Origin: Prevotellaceae bacterium
Lineage (GTDB): Bacteria > Bacteroidota > Bacteroidia > Bacteroidales > Bacteroidaceae
NCBI GenBank assembly: GCA_022508685.1
Contig: JAFLUS010000106.1
Span: forward strand, 1 to 6,768
DNA length: 6,768 bases
Direction of reading: 5' to 3'
Each line of letters begins with the position of its first letter. Position 1 is the stretch's first letter. The position numbers and the translations under genes were made by a program. Below, piece by piece: positions 1 through 4,668 of the stretch. The notes under the pieces were generated by a model. That model ran no database searches. It worked only from the letters and a program-made list of their open reading frames with translations, and had not been told where the DNA came from.

Positions 1-48
1 TAACACTTAAATGTTAATTTTAACACTGATTGTTAAAGGAATTTAACA
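1..48. repeat. Array of alternating TTAACA / TGTTAA half-sites
   Basis: Half-sites alternate in orientation: TAACA at 1-5, TGTTAA at 12-17, TTTAACA at 19-25, TGTTAAA at 31-37 and TTTAACA at 42-48. The pair 19-25/31-37 is a perfect 7-bp inverted repeat with a 5-base centre, and the pair 31-37/42-48 is its mirror image with a 4-base centre. Such clustering looks like a multi-site operator for a dimeric regulator, or the control region of a gene to the left of the window. The regulator and the target are not visible. A chance cluster in AT-rich DNA cannot be excluded. Confidence 0.5.
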
Positions 49-136
49 TTTAGAAGGCGTGCATGGGTCTATTTGCAGATGCAGTTTCTTTTCAGACTGA
101 TGAGCAAATCAATACAGAAAAAAGAGTGCAAAAACG
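49..136. other. Non-coding spacer downstream of ansA
   Basis: This stretch holds no gene I can support. The only open frame crossing it runs antisense into ansA and has no family features. I found no convincing intrinsic terminator for ansA here: the minus strand has a T-rich tract at about 118-124 but no stable hairpin in front of it. The segment contains one copy of a 13-base sequence (71-83) that recurs on both sides of the ROK-ansA hairpin. Confidence 0.5.
71..83 (+). repeat. 13-base dispersed repeat, copy 1
   Basis: ATTTGCAGATGCA. It matches 1225-1237 (ATTGGCAGATGCA) in 12 of 13 bases and the reverse complement of 1294-1306 (AATCGCAGATGCA) in 11 of 13. Copies 1 and 3 face each other across ansA. 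No target duplication is visible outside them, and no transposase is present. Confidence 0.4.
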
Positions 137-1186
137 TCAATCGGTCAATTCGCCCGCTATCGATTGCGACATGAGGGTACGCACTTCGTCGGTGGAGAGG
201 CCGCGACCGAAGAGCGTCATCAGTTTCGTCACGGCACTTTCGACCGTCATGTCCTTACCGCTGACGACGCCGGCTTGCAGCAGTTGGTGTCCCGTTTCGT
301 AGAGTCCCATTTCGACGGCTCCACGTTGGCATTGGGTGATGTTGACGATGATTTTTCCTTCGCGCGTCGCGTGTTCGATGGCACGTACCAACCAGTCGCG
401 CCGCGGTGCGTTGCCCGAACCGAACGTGCGCAGCACGATGCCTTTGAGTCCGGGCATCCGGAATACTTGCTCCACGACGTCGCTGCGGAGACCGGGGAAG
501 AGGGTGATGGCTATCACGGCGTCGTCGCAGTGGGTGTGGGGCGTGAACGGCAGTGTGGGGAGCGGGTGACGGATGAGGTCGTGTTCGTAACGGATGTTGA
601 TGCCCGTCACTGCCAGCGGTTGGCAGTTGTACGAGGTGAAGGCGTTGAAGTGTTCTGCGTTGCACTTGGTCACGCGGTTGCCGCGATACAGTTTCTGTCC
701 GAAACAGACGCAGACTTCGGGCACTCGGGGACGCTTGTGTTCATCGCAGGCGGCTGCCAGTTCGATGGCGTTGATGAGGTTTTCCTTGCCGTCGGTGCGC
801 AGCACGCCTATCGGCAGTTGGCTGCCTGTCAGGATGACGGGCTTTGCCAGATTTTCGAGCATGAAACTGAGGGCGCTGGCGGTGTACGCCATGGTGTCGG
901 TGCCGTGAAGGATGACAAAGCCGTCAAAGGCGTCGTAGTTGTACGTGATGATTTCCACCAGTTTCGCCCACAGCGTCGGCTGCATGTCGGAGGAGTCGAT
1001 GGGTGGGTCGAACTGATATGTGCGGATGACGTAGTCGAACTCCCGCAACTCGGGTACGTGCTTCTGCAAGTGGTCGAAATTGAATGTCGTGAGCGCGTCC
1101 GTCTGCGGGTTGCGAATCATACCAATCGTTCCGCCGGTGTAGATGAGCATCACTCGCCGACGGATGCTGTACAACTTTTTTTCCAT
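137..1186 (-). CDS. ansA: Type I (cytoplasmic) L-asparaginase
   Basis: Predicted L-asparaginase, which hydrolyses L-asparagine to L-aspartate and ammonia in the cytoplasm. From the start at 1186 the protein has 349 residues, close to the usual type I length of about 340. The two asparaginase signatures are intact: TGGTIGM at residues 17-23, with T20 as the expected nucleophile, and HGTDTM at 94-99, supplying T96 and D97. IDSSDM at 63-68 fits the substrate-binding serine segment, and the RGNR..K stretch near 168-174 is typical of the AnsA subgroup. There is no signal peptide, which argues against the periplasmic type II enzyme. An in-frame ATG 26 codons further upstream (1264) gives a Cys/Arg-rich extension lying inside the upstream hairpin and -7 box, so the start at 1186 is preferred. 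The gene lies 136 bases downstream of the ROK kinase on the same strand, but a terminator and its own -7 box suggest separate transcription. The stop is TGA. Confidence 0.95.
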   Translation of the reverse strand: MEKKLYSIRRRVMLIYTGGTIGMIRNPQTDALTTFNFDHLQKHVPELREFDYVIRTYQFDPPIDSSDMQPTLWAKLVEIITYNYDAFDGFVILHGTDTMAYTASALSFMLENLAKPVILTGSQLPIGVLRTDGKENLINAIELAAACDEHKRPRVPEVCVCFGQKLYRGNRVTKCNAEHFNAFTSYNCQPLAVTGINIRYEHDLIRHPLPTLPFTPHTHCDDAVIAITLFPGLRSDVVEQVFRMPGLKGIVLRTFGSGNAPRRDWLVRAIEHATREGKIIVNITQCQRGAVEMGLYETGHQLLQAGVVSGKDMTVESAVTKLMTLFGRGLSTDEVRTLMSQSIAGELTD

Positions 1187-1209
1187 ACGTGCTGCGTTTG
1201 AATCCGCTG

Positions 1210-1217
1210 CAAAGGTA
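1210..1217 (-). promoter_or_regulatory. Bacteroidetes -7 box for ansA
   Basis: On the minus strand this reads TACCTTTG, a full match to the Bacteroidetes -7 consensus TAnnTTTG, 23 bases before the chosen ansA start. No good TTTG -33 element lies 19-21 bases upstream, where the sequence is instead part of the terminator hairpin arm. The match decides against the longer ansA start, since that would place the promoter inside the coding region. Confidence 0.5.
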
Positions 1218-1219
1218 AG

Positions 1220-1302
1220 AAAAAATTGGCAGATGCACGCCCTGCAGCGCCGAAAAGTTCGCATTTTGACAGCATATTTCGGCTTGCAGGAGGTGCATCT
1301 GC
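1220..1302 (-). terminator. Intrinsic terminator of the ROK kinase gene
   Basis: A long imperfect hairpin: 1229-1238 pairs with 1293-1302 (10 bp, GCAGATGCAC/GTGCATCTGC), 1241-1246 with 1285-1290 (6 bp), and 1249-1255 with 1277-1283 (7 bp), with 1-2 base internal loops and a 21-base apical loop. On the minus strand the stem is followed by CAA and six T (1225-1220), and it begins 20 bases after the kinase stop codon. This is the layout expected of a rho-independent terminator. The stem is longer than usual (23 bp), so the hairpin may also have another role, or be a small palindromic repeat that was co-opted. Confidence 0.7.
1225..1237 (+). repeat. 13-base dispersed repeat, copy 2
   Basis: ATTGGCAGATGCA, which overlaps the base of the left arm of the ROK terminator hairpin. 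Same orientation as the copy at 71-83. Confidence 0.4.
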
Positions 1303-1306
1303 GATT
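1294..1306 (-). repeat. 13-base dispersed repeat, copy 3 (inverted)
   Basis: On the minus strand AATCGCAGATGCA. It overlaps the base of the right arm of the ROK terminator hairpin, so its pairing with copy 2 is partly what makes the hairpin. That relation makes it less independent evidence of a repeat family than copy 1. Confidence 0.4.
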
Positions 1307-1322
1307 TCAAGTTAGCAAAATG

Positions 1323-2297
1323 TCACTCTCCGATTTCCCAACCCAAGGCGCTGGCTCCCAGCACGGCGGCATTGCTGCTCATGAGTCCGGAGACGAGGAA
1401 TTTGGCCTTGTTGCGGAAGATGCCCATGACGTGTGCATTGTAGGCTTCCTCGATGGGTTTCATCAGGAGGTCGCCCGCCTTGGTCAGTCCGCCGAAGAAG
1501 ATGAAGGCTTCGGGTGAGGAGAAAGCAGCAAAGTCGGCACAGGCTTCGCCGAGCATCTTGCCGGTGAATGCAAAGATTTCCTTGGCTACCGCGTCGCCCT
1601 TTCCGGCAGCGATTGACACGTCGAGACTCTGAATTTTCTCGGGGTCGAGTTCGCGCAGCAGGCTGGGGCGGTCGGTCTTGGCAAGGATTTCGCGTGCGGT
1701 GCGCGCCACGCCCGTTGCCGAGCAATAGGTTTCGAGGCAGCCTTTGCGTCCGCATCCGCAGGGACGGCCTTCGTCGCCTCGCACCATCGTCACGTGCCCG
1801 AGTTCGCCGGCAAATCCGTCGTGTCCGTAGACGAGTTGTCCGTTAATCACGATGCCGCTGCCGACGCCTGTTCCCAACGTGATGACGATGAAATTCTTCA
1901 TGCCGCGTGCCACGCCGTAAATCATTTCGCCCATTGCGGCGGCATTGGCGTCGTTCGTCATGGCAACCGGGATGCCGAGGGCGCGGCTGAACATGTCTGC
2001 CAACGGCACGATGCCTTTCCACGGCAGGTTGGGGGCGTGCTCGATAGCACCCGAATAGTAGTTGCCGTTGGGTGCACCGATGCCCATCGCCTTGATGGTG
2101 GCGATGCCGCCCACGTGCTCTATCAGCGGTTGCAGACACGCCACGCCGGCTTCGACGAAGGCTTCTGCCGTGGCATACTCTTGCGTGCGGATGGTGTTGT
2201 CGCAAAGCACTTCTCCGCGTTGGTTGACGATGCCGAAGACGGTGTTCGTACCGCCAAGGTCGACACCGATGACATAGGGTTTTACTGTATCATTCAT
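1323..2297 (-). CDS. ROK-family glucokinase
   Basis: Predicted ATP-dependent sugar kinase of the ROK family, most likely a glucokinase making glucose 6-phosphate in the cytoplasm. The 324 residues match the family length. Motifs in order: DLGGTN phosphate-binding loop at 13-18; TNDANAAAMGE at 114-124 with catalytic base D116; LGTGVGSGI at 141-149, a second nucleotide-binding loop; GELGH at 164-168; and the zinc site made by H168 with C180, C182 and C187 in CGCGRKGCLE, the ROK signature. No helix-turn-helix domain precedes the kinase, so this is an enzyme and not a NagC/XylR-type repressor. Two other in-frame starts exist, at 2324 (+9 residues) and 2348 (+17). I chose 2297 because homologous enzymes begin a few residues before the DLGGTN strand and a possible -7 box at 2337-2344 leaves too little leader for 2324. 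Glucose is the likely substrate, but fructose, mannose or an amino sugar is possible. Confidence 0.9.
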   Translation of the reverse strand: MNDTVKPYVIGVDLGGTNTVFGIVNQRGEVLCDNTIRTQEYATAEAFVEAGVACLQPLIEHVGGIATIKAMGIGAPNGNYYSGAIEHAPNLPWKGIVPLADMFSRALGIPVAMTNDANAAAMGEMIYGVARGMKNFIVITLGTGVGSGIVINGQLVYGHDGFAGELGHVTMVRGDEGRPCGCGRKGCLETYCSATGVARTAREILAKTDRPSLLRELDPEKIQSLDVSIAAGKGDAVAKEIFAFTGKMLGEACADFAAFSSPEAFIFFGGLTKAGDLLMKPIEEAYNAHVMGIFRNKAKFLVSGLMSSNAAVLGASALGWEIGE

Positions 2298-2336
2298 CTT
2301 TGTTGTCTGTTTTTGTTCGTTCATGGTTTGACAACG

Positions 2337-2344
2337 CAAATTAA
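2337..2344 (-). promoter_or_regulatory. Possible -7 box for the ROK kinase
   Basis: The minus strand reads TTAATTTG, one mismatch from TAnnTTTG. A TTG lies 15 bases upstream (2360-2362), closer than the usual 19-21. The box ends 12 bases before the ATG at 2324 and 39 bases before the ATG at 2297, which favours the shorter protein if this promoter is real. Confidence 0.35.
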
Positions 2345-2419
2345 GCAAAAAAAGATGAACAATCGGTCTTTTCGGTTGCTGAATTTCACATTCCGCCCAC
2401 TTTTTGGAAAAAATGCGTC

Positions 2420-2434
2420 CCTATATATATAAGG
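2420..2434. promoter_or_regulatory. Near-palindromic TA-repeat, possible operator
   Basis: CC, ten alternating TA bases (2422-2431), one extra A, then GG form an almost symmetrical element. It overlaps the position where the -33 contact of the operon promoter should lie, about 20 bases before the -7 box at 2451. It could be a repressor site or simply a flexible AT-rich promoter segment; no regulator is identifiable. Confidence 0.3.
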
Positions 2435-2450
2435 TATGCCGATTTTTTTG

Positions 2451-2458
2451 TATTTTCG
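2451..2458 (+). promoter_or_regulatory. -7 box for the NfeD/flotillin operon
   Basis: TATTTTCG matches TAnnTTTG at all but one base. No clear TTTG is seen 19-21 bases upstream; that place is taken by the TA-repeat. Transcription from here would give a leader of roughly 75 bases before the ATG at 2540. Confidence 0.45.
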
Positions 2459-2539
2459 CACAAAGATGCAAAAAACCATCGCTTGGCATGTTAGAATTAG
2501 CGTTCGCGTGCCCTCTTTATCAGAAAAACCCCAACCGCT

Positions 2540-3142
2540 ATGATAGACAATTTCACGACATGGTATTCGGCACTCGAGCCAATGCTGCAAATGTTCTGGG
2601 GATGCGCAATAGTGGCATCCGTCATTTTCCTCGTACAAATGGTGCTGACTATGATTGGCATGGACGGGCACGACGTAGACACGACGTTCGACGTTTCCGA
2701 CTTTGGCGACATGGACGGCAGCACCATGGATGCCGGTGGCGGGCTGTCGCTGTTCAGCATCCGCAACTTCATCAACTTCTTCATGGGCTTCGGCTGGGCA
2801 GGCGTCAGTCTGCACTCGACCATCGGCAGCAACCTGTGGCTGGTGCTCGTGGCTGTCGCCGTCGGTTGCGCTTTCGTGTGGATGTTCTTCTACATCCGTC
2901 GGCAAGCCCACAAGTTGGAGGCAAACGGGGCGTTCAACATCCAGAACTGCCTCAACCGCACTGCCAACGTCTATCTGCGCATTCCGCCTCGGGGCGAAGG
3001 CAAAGGCAAGGTGCAAATCTCGGTGAACGGCGCTTATCACGAACTCGACGCACTGACGGACGGCGATGCCATTTCGACGGGACAGAAAGTGCGCATCACC
3101 GAAATCATCGACGGCGAAACGCTTCGCGTCAGCGCACTCTGA
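2540..3142 (+). CDS. NfeD/YqiJ-like membrane protein with C-terminal OB-fold
   Basis: A 200-residue membrane protein of the type encoded next to flotillins (B. subtilis YuaF, E. coli YqiJ). Three hydrophobic helices are visible at about 16-39, 72-92 and 98-119, followed by a basic stretch (R120, R121, K125) that puts the C-terminus in the cytoplasm by the positive-inside rule. Residues about 133-200 are short beta-strand-like segments with KGKVQISVNG, GDAISTGQKVRI and a final ETLRV, consistent with the small OB-fold of NfeD-like proteins. The loop between helices 1 and 2 is strongly acidic, with eight Asp between residues 42 and 64, beginning GMDGHDVD. There is no ClpP-like protease domain, so this is the short membrane-plus-OB form. 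It lies 50 bases before the flotillin gene on the same strand with no terminator between, so the two are probably one operon and partners in a membrane scaffold. The exact biochemical role of this family is poorly defined. Confidence 0.85.
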   Translation: MIDNFTTWYSALEPMLQMFWGCAIVASVIFLVQMVLTMIGMDGHDVDTTFDVSDFGDMDGSTMDAGGGLSLFSIRNFINFFMGFGWAGVSLHSTIGSNLWLVLVAVAVGCAFVWMFFYIRRQAHKLEANGAFNIQNCLNRTANVYLRIPPRGEGKGKVQISVNGAYHELDALTDGDAISTGQKVRITEIIDGETLRVSAL

Positions 3143-3192
3143 CACGCTTATTCACGCAATCATTCAATATCAATATTTAATCCTTAAACCGT

Positions 3193-4572
3193 ATGGAACA
3201 CATGTATTTGATTATCGCCGCCGCAGTCGTGGCCATTCTCCTCTTCGTATCGATTATCAACCGATACCGCCGTTGTCCTTCCGACAAGATTCTGGTCATC
3301 TACGGAAGCAAGAGCAACAAGTCGAGTGCACGATGCATCCATGGTGGTGGTGCCTTCGTATGGCCTATCATCGAGGACTATGCCTATCTCTCGCTGACAC
3401 CCATCTCTATCGACGCCAACCTCACCAACGCCCTCTCGCGTCAGAACATCCGCGTCGACGTACCGAGCCGCTTCACCGTCGGCATCTCCACCGACCCCGA
3501 GTCGATGAACGCTGCTGCCGAACGTCTGTTGGGTCTGACGCCCGGACAAATTCAGGAACTGGCACGCGACATCCTCTTCGGTCAACTCCGTCTGGTCATC
3601 GCCACGATGAGCATCGAGGAACTCAACAACGACCGCGACAAATTCCTCGAAAGCATCAGTGCCAACGTGGAAGTGGAACTCAAGAAAATCGGTCTGCGCC
3701 TGATTAACGTCAACGTCACCGACATCAAGGACGAGAGCGGATACATCGAAGCCCTCGGTCGCGAAGCCGCTGCCAAAGCCATCAACGAAGCGAAGGTGCG
3801 CGTGGCAGAACAGGACAAAGTCGGTGAAATCGGTAAGGCAGAGGCTGTCCGCGAAACACGTATCCGAACGGCTGAAGCGAACGCCACGGCGGTGAAGGGT
3901 GAAAACTCGGCGAAAGTAGACATCGCCGTCAGCGATGCCGACCGCCGCGAAAAGGAAGCGGAAGCACAACGCAAGGCAACGGCTGCCGAACGCGTGCAAC
4001 AGGCGAAGGCGCAACAGGAGGCATACGCTGCCGAACGTGAAGCGGAAGAAGCACGTGCCGAACGCGAACAGGCTACGCAGAAAGCCAACATCCTCGTGCC
4101 ACAGGAAATCGAAAAACGCCGACGCATCATCGAAGCCGAAGCCGAAGCCGAGAAAATCCGCGTGAACGCCAAAGGTGAAGCCGATGCCATCTATGCCCGC
4201 ATGGAGGCAGAGGCAAAGGGTCTGTACGAAGTCCTCACGAAACAGGCTGCGGGTTACGACAAGATGGTGCAGGCAGCAGGTGGCGACGCCAACAAGGCAT
4301 ACATGCTGCTCTTGCTCGAAAAACTGCCCGAACTGGTGAAGACGCAAGTGGAGGCTGTCAAGGGCATCAACATCGACCACGTCACCGTCTGGGACAATGG
4401 TGCGAACGGAGCCGACGGCAAAGGTTCGACGGCAAACTTCGTCAGTGGTCTGATGAAATCCGTTCCGCCGCTCAACGAATTGTTCGACATGGCAGGCCTC
4501 AACCTCCCCGAGTATCTCGCCAAGAAAAAGGAAGTGAAACCCACCGAAACGGATGCCGAAGAAGTGGAATAA
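3193..4572 (+). CDS. Flotillin-family (SPFH) membrane scaffold protein
   Basis: A 459-residue flotillin of the long FloT/YuaG/YqiK type; the short FloA type is about 330 residues. Residues 4-22 form a single N-terminal membrane segment, followed by NRYRRCPSDKILVIYG, which opens the SPFH (band 7) domain reaching to about residue 200. From about 190 to 345 runs a highly charged Ala/Glu/Lys/Arg coiled coil, with the flotillin-like VPQEIEKRRR at 302-311 and the EAEAEAEKIR and KGEADAIYARMEAEAKG stretches after it. The last 15 or so residues are a charged tail ending in acidic residues. Proteins of this family oligomerise at the inner leaflet and organise membrane microdomains, helping assembly of signalling, transport and secretion complexes. 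The upstream NfeD-like gene is the usual partner, and a strong terminator follows. An alternative start at M4 would change the protein by only three residues. The client proteins cannot be told from the sequence. Confidence 0.94.
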   Translation: MEHMYLIIAAAVVAILLFVSIINRYRRCPSDKILVIYGSKSNKSSARCIHGGGAFVWPIIEDYAYLSLTPISIDANLTNALSRQNIRVDVPSRFTVGISTDPESMNAAAERLLGLTPGQIQELARDILFGQLRLVIATMSIEELNNDRDKFLESISANVEVELKKIGLRLINVNVTDIKDESGYIEALGREAAAKAINEAKVRVAEQDKVGEIGKAEAVRETRIRTAEANATAVKGENSAKVDIAVSDADRREKEAEAQRKATAAERVQQAKAQQEAYAAEREAEEARAEREQATQKANILVPQEIEKRRRIIEAEAEAEKIRVNAKGEADAIYARMEAEAKGLYEVLTKQAAGYDKMVQAAGGDANKAYMLLLLEKLPELVKTQVEAVKGINIDHVTVWDNGANGADGKGSTANFVSGLMKSVPPLNELFDMAGLNLPEYLAKKKEVKPTETDAEEVE

Positions 4573-4598
4573 TTCACTGGCATACCCTATACGCAGAA

Positions 4599-4642
4599 AG
4601 CGTGGGACGACCGCCCGTCGGTTGTCCCACGCTGTTGTTTTG
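4599..4642 (+). terminator. Terminator of the NfeD/flotillin operon
   Basis: Bases 4599-4613 pair with 4619-4633 in a 15-bp stem, with one G-T pair and otherwise complete complementarity (AGCGTGGGAC against GTCCCACGCT at the base), around a 5-base loop. The plus strand continues GTTGTTTTG, a moderate T-tract, 26 bases after the flotillin stop. On the minus strand the hairpin lies beyond the end of the PL11 lyase gene and is followed only by CTTTCTG, so it could help end that transcript too, but less efficiently. Confidence 0.82.
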
Positions 4643-4668
4643 TCCGCATCATCCCGATTTTTAATGCG

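Larger units (their letters stand above)
2298..2539. other. AT-rich divergent intergenic region
   Basis: This spacer separates the leftward ROK kinase gene from the rightward NfeD/flotillin operon and holds no gene I can support. It carries a weak -7 candidate for the kinase, a better one for the operon, and a TA-repeat palindrome between them. About 80 bases of untranslated leader precede the NfeD-like gene. I saw no clear riboswitch or small ORF in that leader. Confidence 0.6.

Noticed and set aside
63..302. A 79-codon plus-strand frame at the left edge
   Set aside because: Most of it is antisense to the ansA 3' end, no promoter precedes it and no family is recognisable.
164..1201. A 345-codon plus-strand frame opposite ansA
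   Set aside because: It is antisense to a clear asparaginase, its protein is low-complexity in Val/Asp/Gly/His with no domain, and it is explained by the codon bias of the real gene.
2321..3145. A 274-codon minus-strand frame opposite the NfeD-like gene
   Set aside because: It covers the promoter region and the complement of the membrane protein, has a composition unlike any real protein, and the sense frame has clear helices and operon context.
3935..4165. Repetitive GAAGC/GCCGAA stretch in the flotillin gene as a possible DNA repeat
   Set aside because: It is coding sequence for the Ala/Glu-rich coiled coil; the repetition follows from amino acid composition and has no fixed unit.
3184..4380. 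A 398-codon minus-strand frame opposite the flotillin gene
   Set aside because: It is antisense to the flotillin coding region. The Phe/Leu/Asp/Val-rich product mirrors the Glu/Ala/Lys codons of the coiled coil and has no family features.
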